Part shown: positions 1-9,450 of the stretch, one piece after another
How the letters are laid out: every line of letters begins with the position of its first letter
How positions within the stretch are numbered: position 1 is the first letter of the stretch
DNA from: an uncultured Granulosicoccaceae bacterium
GTDB taxonomy: Bacteria; Pseudomonadota; Gammaproteobacteria; CALCKW01
Length of the DNA: 36,301 bases
Direction: 5' to 3'
Assembly (NCBI GenBank): GCA_937925815.1
Contig: CALAMQ010000053.1
Location: 1-36,301, forward strand
Notes under the pieces: generated by a model
What the model saw: only the letters and a program-made list of their open reading frames with translations
What the model was told of the DNA's origin: nothing
Databases searched by the model: none
Program-made: the position numbers and the translations under genes

Positions 1-473
1 GGTTGCGTGTGAGCGAGGAGCGCGGCCTGCCGCGCATGCAGACGATCCAGAACGAATACTCGTTGCTGTGTCGGATGTTCGACACCGATCTCGCCGAACT
101 CGCGCACAACGAACAACTCGACCTGCTCGCTTTCTCTCCGCTGGCCGTTGGCCTTCTGACCGGAAAATACAGCCCCGACACAACCCCTGCCGGGTCCAGG
201 CGCAGCTTGGTGCCGGATCTCAGCGGCCGCCTCACCGACCGCGTCTGGGGCGCCGTCGACGCCTACCGCGACATCGCGGCCAAACACGGCTTGCCAATGA
301 TCGGGCTCGCGCTTGGGTTTTGTAAGCAACGGCCGTTTATGGGTTCGACCATTTTTGGCGCGACCACAGTTGAACAGCTCCAGAGCTTGCTCGACGCCGC
401 CGACACCGAACTCAGTGATGACGTGCTCGCTGACATTGATCGGGCGCACCGCGCGCACCCGATGCCCTATTGA
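1..473 (+). CDS. Aldo/keto reductase, C-terminal part (partial)
   Basis: The window opens inside this gene; the reading frame runs from base 3 and stops with TGA after ...HPMPY. What is seen is the C-terminal half of an aldo/keto reductase TIM barrel: the segment QNEYSLLCR, then [16 protein letters not shown], then the NADPH-binding region [13 protein letters not shown] near the end. These are typical of the Tas/YajO-like (AKR11-13) group, which reduce aldehydes and ketones with NADPH in the cytoplasm. The catalytic Tyr/Asp/Lys/His part lies upstream of the window, so activity cannot be judged. It ends 37 bp before rluF on the same strand, so the two may be co-transcribed. The substrate is unknown. 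Confidence 0.85.
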   Translation, partial: LRVSEERGLPRMQTIQNEYSLLCRMFDTDLAELAHNEQLDLLAFSPLAVGLLTGKYSPDTTPAGSRRSLVPDLSGRLTDRVWGAVDAYRDIAAKHGLPMIGLALGFCKQRPFMGSTIFGATTVEQLQSLLDAADTELSDDVLADIDRAHRAHPMPY

Positions 474-510
474 TCCAGCCTGCCCTGGCACGCAACTCAG
501 ACTCAAAAAG

Positions 511-1416
511 ATGACACTGCGCAAATCCATTCGCCTCAATAAATTCATCAGCGACAGCGGCATCAGTTCGCGCCGCGACGCGGATCGCTTTATCGAGCAA
601 GGCAATGTGCGCATCAACGGCAAGCGCGCGAGCATCGGTGATCAGGTATTCCCCGGCGACAAGGTCAAGGTCAACGGCCAGGACATCGAACCCTGGGACG
701 AAGAAGACCTGGTGTTCATTGCGCTGAACAAGCCGGTTGGCATTGTCAGCACGACCGAGCGCTCCGAGAAAGACAACATTGTCGACTTCGTCAACCACAG
801 CACCCGCATCTTTCCCATCGGGCGCTTGGACAAAGATTCCCAAGGCCTGATTTTCCTGACCAACAATGGCGATCTCGTCAACAAGATCCTGCGCGCCGGC
901 AATAACCACGAAAAGCGTTACCGCGTGACGGTCACGCGACCCTTCTCGGATGATTTCATCACCGGCATGGCGAGTGGCGTGCCCATCCTCGGCACCGTCA
1001 CCAAGCGCTGCAAGGTCGAGCGTGTCTCCGCGCGCGAGTTCAGCATCACACTGGTGCAAGGCCTCAACCGCCAGATACGGCGCATGGTTGAACACTTCGG
1101 CCACGATGTGCACAAGCTCGAACGGGTCGAGATCATGAACATCGGCTTGAAGGGCTTGCCACCGGGCGAGTGGCGGGATCTTGACGAGCGCGAAATGGCA
1201 AGCCTTGAGAAAGCGATTGAACATTCATCGTCCGAGGCGCCGAGCAAGCGCAAGACGCCGCGCAGTCAGCCCAAGCAAAAGAACAAACACAAGTCTGCTA
1301 CCGCCAAGACATCAGGATCTGGATCGGGGAAATCCACAAGCAGTGCACAGCGCGGACGGCCCACGCCGCGTGCAGCCAGCACCCGCCCGCCTCGGCAGCG
1401 CAAAAAGCGCCGCTGA
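511..1416 (+). CDS. rluF: 23S rRNA pseudouridine(2604) synthase RluF
   Basis: 301 aa from ATG 511. An S4 RNA-binding domain lies at about residues 7-55 ([18 protein letters not shown]), followed by the RsuA/RluB/RluF catalytic domain with [10 protein letters not shown]. The catalytic Asp is D107, the same number as in E. coli RluF. The phrases [23 protein letters not shown] and [12 protein letters not shown] match RluF rather than RluB or RsuA. RluF isomerises U2604 of 23S rRNA. The last 55 residues are a Lys/Arg/Ser-rich tail, as in E. coli RluF, probably aiding RNA binding. The frame is open upstream to 313, but ATG 511 matches the family N-terminus and falls after the preceding stop. A strong bidirectional terminator follows. 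Confidence 0.93.
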   Translation: MTLRKSIRLNKFISDSGISSRRDADRFIEQGNVRINGKRASIGDQVFPGDKVKVNGQDIEPWDEEDLVFIALNKPVGIVSTTERSEKDNIVDFVNHSTRIFPIGRLDKDSQGLIFLTNNGDLVNKILRAGNNHEKRYRVTVTRPFSDDFITGMASGVPILGTVTKRCKVERVSAREFSITLVQGLNRQIRRMVEHFGHDVHKLERVEIMNIGLKGLPPGEWRDLDEREMASLEKAIEHSSSEAPSKRKTPRSQPKQKNKHKSATAKTSGSGSGKSTSSAQRGRPTPRAASTRPPRQRKKRR

Positions 1417-1436
1417 TTCGTTCTCTGCCGCCAAAA

Positions 1437-1462
1437 AAAAACGGCCCCGAGAGGCCGTTTTT
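1437..1462. terminator. Bidirectional rho-independent terminator between rluF and sdhB
   Basis: A perfect 10-bp stem, AAAAACGGCC (1437-1446) and GGCCGTTTTT (1453-1462), encloses the 6-nt loop CCGAGA. It gives a T run on the plus strand after rluF and, because an A run precedes it (from 1433), a T run on the minus strand after sdhB. The two genes converge here, so one element can serve both. Confidence 0.88.
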
Positions 1463-1482
1463 CTATGGTCGCTGATGCTCCA

Positions 1483-2265
1483 TCAAAACTGACGCATCAC
1501 CATGGTCTTCTTGATCTCACCAATCGCTTGCGCCGGGTTCAGCCCTTTGGGGCACGCACTGGTGCAGTTCATGATGGTGTGGCAGCGGTAGAGCTTGAAC
1601 GGGTCTTCCAAGTCGTCCAGGCGCTCGCCGGTGTGCTCGTCGCGCGAATCAACAATCCAGCGGTAGGCGTTCAAGAGCGCTGCGGGTCCGAGGTAGCGGT
1701 CGGAGTTCCACCAGTAGCTCGGGCAGCTGGTCGAGCAACACGCGCACAGAATGCACTCGTAGAGGCCGTCGAGTTTTTCGCGGTCTTCCGGGCTCTGCAA
1801 ACGCTCGCGCCCGCTTGGCGCTGGGGTGTCCGCTTTGAGCCAGGGCTCGACCGAGGCGTACTGGGCGTAGAAGTTGGTGAGGTCTGACACGAGGTCGCGC
1901 ACGACCGGCTGGTGCGGCAGTGGGTAGACCACGATATCGCCGTCGAACTCGTCGATGCCAGCGGTACACGCGAGCGTGTTTGACCCGCCGATGTTCATGG
2001 CGCACGAGCCGCAAATGCCCTCGCGACAAGACCGGCGAAAGGACAGCGTTGGGTCGATGTCGTTTTTGATCTTGATCAACGCATCGAGCACCATCGGCCC
2101 ACAGGTATCGAGGTCGACGTGGTAGGTGTCAACGCTCGGGTTTTCACCGCTGCCCGGGTCGTAGCGGTACACCTTGAACGTGCGTGTACGCGTTGCGTCG
2201 GCAGGCGCCTCGAAGGTCCTGCCGCCTTTGACCACGGAGTTGGGTGGCAATGTGAATTCGGCCAT
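1483..2265 (-). CDS. sdhB: Succinate dehydrogenase iron-sulfur subunit SdhB
   Basis: 260 aa, the last gene of the sdh operon. The N-terminal plant-type ferredoxin domain carries the [2Fe-2S] ligands C80, C85, C88 and C100 (CREGICGSC ... LAC). The C-terminal domain has [16 protein letters not shown] (from C171) and [17 protein letters not shown] (C228, C234, C238), which bind the [4Fe-4S] and [3Fe-4S] clusters. It carries electrons from the SdhA flavin to ubiquinone at the SdhC/D membrane anchor in complex II. The family's usual length is 230-260 aa. The start lies 12 bp after the sdhA stop, indicating one transcript. Confidence 0.97.
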   Translation of the reverse strand: MAEFTLPPNSVVKGGRTFEAPADATRTRTFKVYRYDPGSGENPSVDTYHVDLDTCGPMVLDALIKIKNDIDPTLSFRRSCREGICGSCAMNIGGSNTLACTAGIDEFDGDIVVYPLPHQPVVRDLVSDLTNFYAQYASVEPWLKADTPAPSGRERLQSPEDREKLDGLYECILCACCSTSCPSYWWNSDRYLGPAALLNAYRWIVDSRDEHTGERLDDLEDPFKLYRCHTIMNCTSACPKGLNPAQAIGEIKKTMVMRQF

Positions 2266-2277
2266 CGTCTTCAGTCC

Positions 2278-4068
2278 TCAGTAGACACGCTTTTTCGGGG
2301 GAAAGACGTCGACATCGTCGCTCAAGGTGTGCATATGCACCGGGCGGTCGTCGTAGCTGACTGCCCCCTTCTCGTCCACCCACGCAAGCGTGTGCTTCAT
2401 CCAATTCTCGTCATCCCGATCCGGCGTGTCTTCCCGCGCGTGAGCGCCGCGACTCTCTGGACGCCGCTCGGCACCACCGACAATGGTGACAGCCTGGGCG
2501 AGCAGATTCTCGAGCTCGAGGGTTTCCACAAGATCCGTGTTCCACACCAGTGATCGGTCAGTGACGTCAATATCTGAAAAGGCATCGAAGGCCGCGGCCA
2601 CCTTTTGCACACCCTCGGACAGCGAATCGCCGGTCCTGAACACTGCCGCGTGCTGCTGCATTGAACGTTGCATGCTCAAGCGCAGGTCTGCGGTGCGGGT
2701 GTCGCCTTTGGCGTTGCGCAGCTTGTCGAGGCGTCCGAGGCTGAATTCGGTTGCCTGATCCTGGGTCAGTGGCTTGTGGGTTGCGCCAGCAGCCACCGTC
2801 TCGGCGGCGCGCAATGCCGCAGCGCGGCCGAACACCACCAGATCGAGCAGTGAGTTTGAGCCGAGGCGGTTGGCCCCGTGCACCGACACACAGGCCGCTT
2901 CACCAATGGCCATCAAACCGGGCACCACAGTGTCCGCGTTGCCGTCTTTGAGGGTCACGACTTCACCGTGGTAGTTGGTCGGGATGCCGCCCATGTTGTA
3001 GTGAACGGTTGGCAGAACCGGGATGGGTTCTTTGGACACGTCCACGCCTGAGAAAATCTTGGCGCTCTCGGCAATGCCCGGCAGTCGTGCGTTGATCACG
3101 TCGCTGCCAAGGTGCTGCAGGTTCAAGTGGATGTGGTCAGCGTCTTTGCCGACGCCTTTGCCGTCGTTGATTTCCATGGTCATCGAGCGGCTGACGACAT
3201 CGCGCGAGGCGAGGTCTTTGGCGTTGGGTGCGTAACGCTCCATAAAGCGCTCGCCCTCGCTGTTGGTGAGGTAGCCACCCTCGCCGCGCACGCCTTCGGT
3301 GATCAACACGCCGGCACCGTAGATGCCGGTTGGATGGAACTGCACGAACTCCATGTCCTGCAGCGGCAAGCCCGCGCGCAACACCATGGCCCCACCGTCA
3401 CCGGTGCAGGTGTGCGCTGAGGTGCATGAGAAATAGGTGCGGCCACAGCCGCCTGTCGCAAGCACGGTCTGGTGCGCGCGAAAGACATGCATGTCCCCGG
3501 TGGCGAGATCCCAAGAGACAACCCCGCGACACTCGCCGTTGTCCATGATCAGGTCAACTGCAAAATGCTCGATGAAAAATTGCGCTTGGTGTTTCAGTGA
3601 CTGCTGGTAGAGCGCGTGCAAAATCGCGTGGCCGGTGCGGTCAGCTGCGGCACAGGTGCGCTGGGCCGCCGGGCCCTCGCCGTAGTTTTGCGTCATGCCG
3701 CCAAACGGGCGCTGGTAGATGCGGCCGTCTTCGGTGCGCGAGAACGGCACGCCGTAGTGCTCGAGTTCAAGCACCGCGGGCACCGCTTCGCGGCACATGT
3801 ATTCAATGGCATCTTGATCACCGAGCCAGTCTGAGCCCTTGACCGTGTCGTACATGTGCCAGCGCCAATCGTCCGGCCCCATGTTGCCCAGGGACGCACT
3901 CATGCCGCCCTGTGCCGCGACCGTGTGCGAGCGCGTCGGGAAGACCTTGGTGACACAGGCTGTGTTCAGACCCGCCGCTGCCATGCCAAGCGTGGCACGC
4001 AGGCCCGCGCCACCGGCACCGACTATGACCACGTCGTAGTGGTGTTCGATGATGTTGTAGGCGCTCAT
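2278..4068 (-). CDS. sdhA: Succinate dehydrogenase flavoprotein subunit SdhA
   Basis: 596 aa. The Rossmann motif GAGGAGL (about residues 17-23) binds FAD, and the SHTVAAQGG segment supplies H48, the expected covalent FAD-linking His. [11 protein letters not shown] and the later [18 protein letters not shown] are the standard substrate and capping-domain signatures of succinate dehydrogenase. It oxidises succinate to fumarate on the cytoplasmic face of complex II. Its start is 2 bp from the sdhD stop and its stop 12 bp from the sdhB start, so translation is probably coupled. Covalent flavinylation normally needs an SdhE/SDHAF2 partner, which is not encoded nearby. Confidence 0.97.
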   Translation of the reverse strand: MSAYNIIEHHYDVVIVGAGGAGLRATLGMAAAGLNTACVTKVFPTRSHTVAAQGGMSASLGNMGPDDWRWHMYDTVKGSDWLGDQDAIEYMCREAVPAVLELEHYGVPFSRTEDGRIYQRPFGGMTQNYGEGPAAQRTCAAADRTGHAILHALYQQSLKHQAQFFIEHFAVDLIMDNGECRGVVSWDLATGDMHVFRAHQTVLATGGCGRTYFSCTSAHTCTGDGGAMVLRAGLPLQDMEFVQFHPTGIYGAGVLITEGVRGEGGYLTNSEGERFMERYAPNAKDLASRDVVSRSMTMEINDGKGVGKDADHIHLNLQHLGSDVINARLPGIAESAKIFSGVDVSKEPIPVLPTVHYNMGGIPTNYHGEVVTLKDGNADTVVPGLMAIGEAACVSVHGANRLGSNSLLDLVVFGRAAALRAAETVAAGATHKPLTQDQATEFSLGRLDKLRNAKGDTRTADLRLSMQRSMQQHAAVFRTGDSLSEGVQKVAAAFDAFSDIDVTDRSLVWNTDLVETLELENLLAQAVTIVGGAERRPESRGAHAREDTPDRDDENWMKHTLAWVDEKGAVSYDDRPVHMHTLSDDVDVFPPKKRVY

Positions 4069-4070
4069 AT

Positions 4071-4460
4071 TCAGGCTCCGATGGCAATTTTGATGACGGA
4101 GAAAATGCCCGTCACAGCGAGAATCACGCTGACAAAGTGGCTGGCGATCACTGCCGCCGTGCGCACTGCATGATTGGACACGTAGTCTTCAATGATCACC
4201 TGAAGGCCAAGTGCGTAGTGGTAGAACACCGCAATCAGCGTGAGGATCATCATCACCGCACTGAACGGCGAGCTCAGCCACGCAACGAAATCGGCGTGGG
4301 TCATGCCCGGCATTGACGCAATCCCAAAGCAAAACCACAGGGTCAGCGGAATCAACGCCAACGCGGTCAGGCGCTGCATCCAAAAATGGTGTGTGCCGGA
4401 TTTGGCCGAACCCCATCCTTTTGCCCGCGAGAGCGGCGAGCGCATTTCTGATGTACTCAT
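4071..4460 (-). CDS. sdhD: Succinate dehydrogenase membrane anchor subunit SdhD
   Basis: 129 aa from ATG 4460 ([10 protein letters not shown]), preceded by GGAGA. The frame is open further upstream into sdhC, but the ATG with its ribosome site is the natural start. Three hydrophobic helices follow [17 protein letters not shown]. The motif [15 protein letters not shown] holds the likely haem b ligand (H81) and the Tyr of the ubiquinone pocket (Y93), as in SdhD of gammaproteobacteria. Together with SdhC it anchors complex II and forms the quinone site. It starts 13 bp after sdhC and ends 2 bp before sdhA. Confidence 0.93.
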   Translation of the reverse strand: MSTSEMRSPLSRAKGWGSAKSGTHHFWMQRLTALALIPLTLWFCFGIASMPGMTHADFVAWLSSPFSAVMMILTLIAVFYHYALGLQVIIEDYVSNHAVRTAAVIASHFVSVILAVTGIFSVIKIAIGA

Positions 4461-4473
4461 GAGACGTCTCCGG

Positions 4474-4854
4474 TTAGATCGCGACAAGCCACGTGATGAC
4501 AGTGAGCGCGATGGCCACCCCAATCACAACGTGACCACTCTTGCGAGTTGACTCGAGGTCCAGACCACGCCCCGCATCCCACATCAGGTGCCGGATGCCG
4601 TTGCAGAAGTGGTAATAGAGCGCCGCGGTGAAACCAAACAACACCAAGCGGCCAAAGAAGCTGCTGAACACCCACTGGGCTGAGGCGAAACTCGCTTCAC
4701 CCGTGGCAGCGCACGCAATCACCCACACAATCAGGAGCCCACCGAGGCCTAGGGCCGCGCCGGTTCCACGGTGGAGAATGGACAACACGGCCGTCAACGG
4801 CAGCTTGTAGATTTGCAAGTGCGGCGACATCGGCCGCTTGTCTGTCCACGTCAT
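4474..4854 (-). CDS. sdhC: Succinate dehydrogenase cytochrome b556 subunit SdhC
   Basis: 126 aa. The N-terminal RPMSPHLQIYK and SILHRGTG segments are the SdhC signature; S25 and R29 correspond to the Ser and Arg that line the ubiquinone site. The YYHFCNGIRHLMWD motif supplies the haem b ligand H82. Three transmembrane helices are visible. It is the first structural subunit gene of the operon, 57 bp after the small SDHAF4-like gene. The usual family length is 120-130 aa. Confidence 0.95.
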   Translation of the reverse strand: MTWTDKRPMSPHLQIYKLPLTAVLSILHRGTGAALGLGGLLIVWVIACAATGEASFASAQWVFSSFFGRLVLFGFTAALYYHFCNGIRHLMWDAGRGLDLESTRKSGHVVIGVAIALTVITWLVAI

Positions 4855-4911
4855 GAACGTCTACCTTGTTTGATAAGACTGAAAAATGGGAGCGAGCAGG
4901 CCCTGAACGGG

Positions 4912-5109
4912 CTAGAAATCGATGCAGCGACCCTTGCTCTCCCAATCGCCATAGCGAGTGGGTTCGAGTCCTTTTGGCCCGCCGCGTTCCACCGGTGCTT
5001 TGTCGGTGTCTGCAGTAAGCTGCTCAGATGTGTCATTTGATTGCGACTCTGGCGCTTCAGATTGCGCCGCAGGATCAATGCCGGATTCGCTTTCCTTGGG
5101 ATCTTTCAT
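4912..5109 (-). CDS. DUF1674 / SDHAF4-like succinate dehydrogenase assembly factor
   Basis: 65 aa from ATG 5109, with AGGTG nine bases upstream; a GTG at 5136 in the same frame is less likely. The N-terminal 40 residues are polar, acidic and low in complexity. The C-terminus, GGPKGLEPTRYGDWESKG followed by RCIDF, is the diagnostic end of the DUF1674/SDHAF4 family. In mitochondria SDHAF4 binds flavinylated SdhA and protects it until it joins SdhB. Its place just ahead of sdhC supports the same role here. The family is best known from Alphaproteobacteria and mitochondria, so finding it as the first sdh gene of a gammaproteobacterium-like genome is notable. Confidence 0.85.
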   Translation of the reverse strand: MKDPKESESGIDPAAQSEAPESQSNDTSEQLTADTDKAPVERGGPKGLEPTRYGDWESKGRCIDF

Positions 5110-5144
5110 CGATTCACACACCTGTGTCGTATACACAACAAACT

Positions 5145-5172
5145 AGTCTATCCTGCGGCGCACCATTGGAAA
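5145..5172 (-). promoter_or_regulatory. Candidate sigma70 promoter for the sdh operon
   Basis: Read on the minus strand, TTTCCA (5172-5167) and TAGACT (5150-5145) are separated by 16 bp. Each matches four of six consensus bases. It sits about 35 bp before the SDHAF4-like start, within the 162-bp divergent region shared with ygfZ. The call rests on sequence resemblance only. Confidence 0.3.
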
Positions 5173-5271
5173 AGCGACGAAATAAAACTCCCCAATTAAC
5201 GGCATTTCAATGCCTTTGATTGCACTTTACTGCAGCGCATCTGATCAACAGCACGCCACTGGAACACAAAT

Positions 5272-6237
5272 ATGCTTTGGGACACTCTGAACACTATTGA
5301 CCCCAACACCGCAGCCGCACAGTCACTGTTCGCCGCGGCCCTGGGCGGTTACACGGTCGTGCGCGTCAGCGGACAAGACGCTTCAGACTTTCTCCAAGGG
5401 CAGTTTTGCAATGATGTCGCCAGCCTCAGCGAAAACGGCGTGCAGCTCAACGGGTACTGCTCACCCAAAGGTCGTTTGCTGGCGATCTTCCACCTGATGA
5501 AGTCTGACGGCGGTTACCTGATGCTGCTGCCGAGTTCTGAGGTTGAGCGGGTTACCAAACGACTCAACATGTTTGTGCTGCGCGCTGACGTTAAATTCGA
5601 ATCCGATCCATCCGTGTCCGTTTTGGCGTTGCGTGGCGAAGAGCTCGTTGGCAGCGCCGTATCCGACATCGTGCCGGATCACGACGGTGCTGGCCTGATC
5701 GCGCGTGGAGTGCACAGTGTGCGTCTTCGCGATGATGTGACATCGATCATCGCAATCGGCTCACCCGTGGCTCTCAATGCCGTCCTTGAGACATTCGACG
5801 ATGCCGCAGCCTGCGGTGAAAACGGGTGGCGAACCACTCGTATGCAATCCGGTGAGCCCGCGCTGCGCGATGCGGCGGTGGAACGCTTCGTACCGCAGAT
5901 GCTCAACATGGATTTGATCGACGGCCTGAGTTTTAGCAAGGGCTGCTACCCGGGCCAAGAAATCGTCGCGCGCACCAAGTATTTGGGAAAACAAAAACGC
6001 CGGCTGATGCGCTGGACCGGCACTGGCGTCACAGCAGCGCCAGCACCCGCTTCAAGTTTGGTCACCGCTGACGGCGAGAATGCCGCCGAGGTCCTTGAAA
6101 GCCTGACCACAGACGGCGTTTGCACCGTCTTGGCGGTGCTCAGGTTGGAGCACCTCAACCAACCGCTGTATGACGCTGAGGGCGCAGAATTCGCCCCCGC
6201 CGATTTGCCCTACGACCCGCTCGTTGGCACCGACTAG
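5272..6237 (+). CDS. ygfZ: YgfZ/GcvT-like folate-binding protein (Fe-S cluster maintenance)
   Basis: 321 aa from ATG 5272. The N-terminal GcvT-type fold includes DFLQGQFCNDV and GYCSPKGRLLA. The family signature KGCYPGQE lies at residues 223-230, with the conserved C225 (C228 in E. coli). YgfZ binds tetrahydrofolate and supports maturation or repair of certain Fe-S enzymes, including MiaB-dependent tRNA modification. E. coli YgfZ is about 326 aa. It is divergent from the sdh operon; in E. coli ygfZ is divergent from sdhE, so the link between YgfZ and complex II assembly is kept here with a different partner. Confidence 0.92.
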   Translation: MLWDTLNTIDPNTAAAQSLFAAALGGYTVVRVSGQDASDFLQGQFCNDVASLSENGVQLNGYCSPKGRLLAIFHLMKSDGGYLMLLPSSEVERVTKRLNMFVLRADVKFESDPSVSVLALRGEELVGSAVSDIVPDHDGAGLIARGVHSVRLRDDVTSIIAIGSPVALNAVLETFDDAAACGENGWRTTRMQSGEPALRDAAVERFVPQMLNMDLIDGLSFSKGCYPGQEIVARTKYLGKQKRRLMRWTGTGVTAAPAPASSLVTADGENAAEVLESLTTDGVCTVLAVLRLEHLNQPLYDAEGAEFAPADLPYDPLVGTD

Positions 6238-6276
6238 GTCACCAACTGACGGGCAGACAACCGCCGGCCGCCCTGC

Positions 6277-7626
6277 TCAGCGCAAGTAGACGGTGCGGAA
6301 CTCGACGCGTCGGTTCAAGCGACGCCCCTCGACAGTCGCGTTCTGGTAGGCCGGGCGAGATTCGCCGTATCCCACCGCGCGCAGCCGCGAGGCGCTGATG
6401 CCGTTTTGCACCATGTACTGCACCACCGAGCGCGCACGCTGCTGGGAGAGGTCGAGGTTGTCACGGGCCGGACCGGAATTGTCGGTGTGCGCTTGCACTT
6501 CGAGCAGGACCGAGGGATAGCGCAGCAATTCGGCAATCACGTTGTCGAGCACGTCCATTGCAGCCGGGCTCAGCGTCGCCGAGCTGCTGTCAAAGAACAA
6601 GCCTTCGACCACGCCGTTGAAACTGCAACCGCGGTCATCAACTGCCCGACCCACTTCAGTGCTGTCGCATTGATCGAACTCATCGAACACGCCATCGCCG
6701 TCTGTGTCTTGCGGCTCTCGCGACGTCTCGACTTCGGTGCCGCTGAGACTGTCGACTGGATCGGCCGCCACAACTGCGGTGTCCGCCCCTTCAACTTGCA
6801 TTTCTGACTCAACCGCCATCTCGGCTTCTACTGACTCGAGCTCTTCAGCGGCCATCGACGACAAATCGTCTTCGGGATCCACCGCAGCGATCGCCCCGTC
6901 AACCGCCTCATCAACTGACTCGGCAATCGCGTCGTCCGGCAGTGGCGCTGGCACATCCGCCTCGGCGACAGCGTCGTCCGGCGCAGTTGTTGGCTCAGAC
7001 TCTGGATCTGCCACGTTGACGCGCTGCGACTGGAAGTAATCAACTGACGGTGGTGCCGGGTCTGGCACGCCGCCAAAGCGCTTGACCACGCCGAGTGAGA
7101 CCAGTGCCGCGTCCTCGTCAAAGGTCTCGGCTTCAAAGCGCCAGTTAAAGCCCGCGCCAATGTGGCCCGACACCCCAAGACCCAACGTCAGGTGCGCGTC
7201 ACTGAGTTGTTCAAACGGGATTGTGCCTTCGTTTTGCATCGATCCCGCGCCAGCCTTGGCGTAGACGGAGATGCTGTCGCGGAAGTAGCGGCCGAGCGTA
7301 GAGCCGGTGTTGTATAGATGTACAACCAGATGCGCGCCGTAACTCTCATACGCGAGCTCATCGGCGGTGCCAATCTTTGCACTGCCGAGGTCGGCACTGA
7401 AAATCTCGAGCGACAGGCGTTCGGTCAGGTCGCGACCAATCAAGAATTTTGTGCCGGTGTCTTGGTCGTCTGTGACGACAAATCCCGAGTCATTGGTGTT
7501 CGGCTGCACTTGACTTATACCGCCAGCCGCGCCGACGTACCAGCGCCCGTGAAACACTTCATCAGAGGCCAGCGCGGTTGCACCCCATGCCAAGGCCATA
7601 GAACACACCAACAATCGAATTTTCAT
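6277..7626 (-). CDS. OmpA-family outer-membrane protein with acidic linker
   Basis: 449 aa. A signal peptide (about residues 1-20, ending ATALA) is followed by a beta-barrel-like domain to about residue 195 (GRWYVGAAGGIS ... LVSLGVVKRFGG). Residues of about 200-320 form a linker rich in Ala, Asp, Glu, Ser and Val and almost free of Lys or Arg. A calcium-binding type-3 repeat (DTDGDGVFDEFDQC) precedes the OmpA C-terminal peptidoglycan-binding domain (about 335-449), with VLLEVQAHTDNSG and LNRRVEFRT. It should sit in the outer membrane and hold peptidoglycan. It converges with ygfZ, 39 bp apart. The ligand or porin function is unknown. Confidence 0.88.
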   Translation of the reverse strand: MKIRLLVCSMALAWGATALASDEVFHGRWYVGAAGGISQVQPNTNDSGFVVTDDQDTGTKFLIGRDLTERLSLEIFSADLGSAKIGTADELAYESYGAHLVVHLYNTGSTLGRYFRDSISVYAKAGAGSMQNEGTIPFEQLSDAHLTLGLGVSGHIGAGFNWRFEAETFDEDAALVSLGVVKRFGGVPDPAPPSVDYFQSQRVNVADPESEPTTAPDDAVAEADVPAPLPDDAIAESVDEAVDGAIAAVDPEDDLSSMAAEELESVEAEMAVESEMQVEGADTAVVAADPVDSLSGTEVETSREPQDTDGDGVFDEFDQCDSTEVGRAVDDRGCSFNGVVEGLFFDSSSATLSPAAMDVLDNVIAELLRYPSVLLEVQAHTDNSGPARDNLDLSQQRARSVVQYMVQNGISASRLRAVGYGESRPAYQNATVEGRRLNRRVEFRTVYLR

Positions 7627-7953
7627 TGTTTACTCACAACAGTTGCGATTTTGGCCTTCACGTCGCGATTCTCAACCGGCGCGCGTTCCGAACCCACACC
7701 ATAAAAGTAGACCGAATACAGAATTTGACGAGTCCACGGCCAAGAGCGAACGCAGCAAGCCTATGCGCCCTGCCGGCACAACCACCCGTTGGGCGATGCA
7801 AGTGAGTAATCACTGGCTACAAGATGCCGAGATGATCGCTTGAGCACACCTGTCACAGACCCTAAATGAGTGCCCAAAATGCGCGGGATCGGGGTACGTC
7901 GCGGGCACCCCTTCCAGACTGTTGCGGCTCCGGACAGAGCCGTGAAGTGGTCG
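7627..7953. other. Intergenic region between the OmpA-like gene and lysS
   Basis: These 327 bp lie downstream of lysS and upstream of the OmpA-like gene, both on the minus strand, so they should hold the lysS terminator and the OmpA-like promoter. A small hairpin, CGGCTC (7925-7930) with GAGCCG (7937-7942), lies 12 bp past the lysS stop but has no T run. No convincing promoter pair, small gene or RNA was found. Confidence 0.5.
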
Positions 7954-9444
7954 TTACTCAGGGCGCATGTGTGGAAACAAAATCACATCGCGGATGGACG
8001 CTGAATCAGTGAGCAGCATCACCAGCCGATCAATGCCAATGCCCAGTCCAGCGTTGGGCGGCAAGCCGTACTCGAGCGCACGGATGTAATCGGCGTCGAA
8101 GTACATCGCTTCTTCATCGCCGGCGTCTTTGCGGTTGACCTGGTCGTGAAAACGCTCCGCCTGGTCCTCCGCGTCGTTGAGCTCAGAAAAGCCGTTGGCG
8201 ATCTCTCGACCAGTGATAAAGAGCTCAAAGCGGTCGGTGAGCTCTGGGTTGCTGTCTGAGCGCCTGGACAGCGGCGACACCTCAATCGGGTGTTGGGTGA
8301 TGAAGGTGGGTTGCCGCAGTTTATCTTCGACCGTCTCTTCAAACGCCGTGAGCTGCAGTTCACCGAGACTCTGCCCCTCAGGTGCAGGCAAAGCGCGCTC
8401 TTTGAGCCACGCCGCAAGCTTTGTTGCATCGTCGGCGGTGGCGTCGTCGATGTCATCGTTGTAGGCCACCACTGCATCGCGCATGGTGATGCGCTCAAAA
8501 GGCTTAGCGAAATCCACGGTTTCACCTTGGTATTCCACACAGGCTGAACCGCACACCGATTGCGCGATGTGGCGCAGCATGTCCTCGGTCATGTCCATGT
8601 AATCGACGTAGTCAACGTAAGCTTCGTTGCACTCCATCATCGTGAACTCAGGGTTGTGCCGGGTCGATAGGCCCTCATTGCGAAACACCCGATTGAGTTC
8701 AAACACGCGGTCAAAGCCCCCGACCAGCGCGCGCTTGATCGGCAGCTCTTGCGCGACCCTCAGGTACAGATCCCGATCGAGCGCGTTGTGGTGCGTGACG
8801 AAGGGCTTGGCCGAGGCACCGCCGGGAATGCTCTGCATCATCGGTGATTCAATTTCGAGGTAATCACGGTCCACAAGATACCGGCGCATGGCGTCGATTG
8901 TCGCGGCACGCTTGATGAAAGTCTCACGCGACTTTTGCGTCACGATCAAATCGACGTAGCGCTGGCGGTAACGCAGCTCTTGGTCGGTCATGCCGTGAAA
9001 TTTCTCGGGCAGTGGGCGCAGCGACTTGGTCAGCAGTCGCAAGCTGTCTACGCGCACCGAGAGCTCGCCTTTTTGTGTGATAAACAAGCTGCCGCTCGCG
9101 CCGAGAATGTCACCGACATCGTGCGTCTTGAATTCCGCGTAGTCAGCCTCGCCGAGCGCGTCGCGCTGCAAGAATAGTTGGATGCGGCCAGTGGTATCTT
9201 GCAGGCTTGCAAAGCTCGCCTTGCCCATCACCCGCTTGGCCATCATCCGGCCAGCGACGCTGACGGTGACGGTGTTTTCTTTAAACCAGTTTGGATCGCG
9301 CTCGGCGTACTCCGCTTGCAAGCTCGCCGCTTCGTGCTCGCGCTTGAAATCGTTCGGGAAGGGGTTGCCCGCGTCGCGCAGCTGCTGGAGCTTTTGCCGG
9401 CGTTGCGCGATCAGCTGGTTTTCATCTTGTGGTTGATCAGTCAT
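7954..9444 (-). CDS. lysS: Lysyl-tRNA synthetase, class II
   Basis: 496 aa. An OB-fold anticodon-binding domain (about residues 55-145, [14 protein letters not shown]) precedes the class II catalytic core. Motif 2 is [18 protein letters not shown]; motif 3 is [14 protein letters not shown] near the C-terminus, ending LFPHMRP. The enzyme charges tRNA-Lys in the cytoplasm. Family length is about 500 aa. It starts 6 bp after prfB, the same prfB-lysS operon found in E. coli and many other gammaproteobacteria. Confidence 0.97.
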   Translation of the reverse strand: MTDQPQDENQLIAQRRQKLQQLRDAGNPFPNDFKREHEAASLQAEYAERDPNWFKENTVTVSVAGRMMAKRVMGKASFASLQDTTGRIQLFLQRDALGEADYAEFKTHDVGDILGASGSLFITQKGELSVRVDSLRLLTKSLRPLPEKFHGMTDQELRYRQRYVDLIVTQKSRETFIKRAATIDAMRRYLVDRDYLEIESPMMQSIPGGASAKPFVTHHNALDRDLYLRVAQELPIKRALVGGFDRVFELNRVFRNEGLSTRHNPEFTMMECNEAYVDYVDYMDMTEDMLRHIAQSVCGSACVEYQGETVDFAKPFERITMRDAVVAYNDDIDDATADDATKLAAWLKERALPAPEGQSLGELQLTAFEETVEDKLRQPTFITQHPIEVSPLSRRSDSNPELTDRFELFITGREIANGFSELNDAEDQAERFHDQVNRKDAGDEEAMYFDADYIRALEYGLPPNAGLGIGIDRLVMLLTDSASIRDVILFPHMRPE

Positions 9445-9450
9445 TGGTGG

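Noticed and set aside
412-1224. 270-codon open frame antisense to rluF
   Set aside because: It is a by-product of GC-rich codon use in a well-supported gene; it has no family resemblance and no ribosome site.
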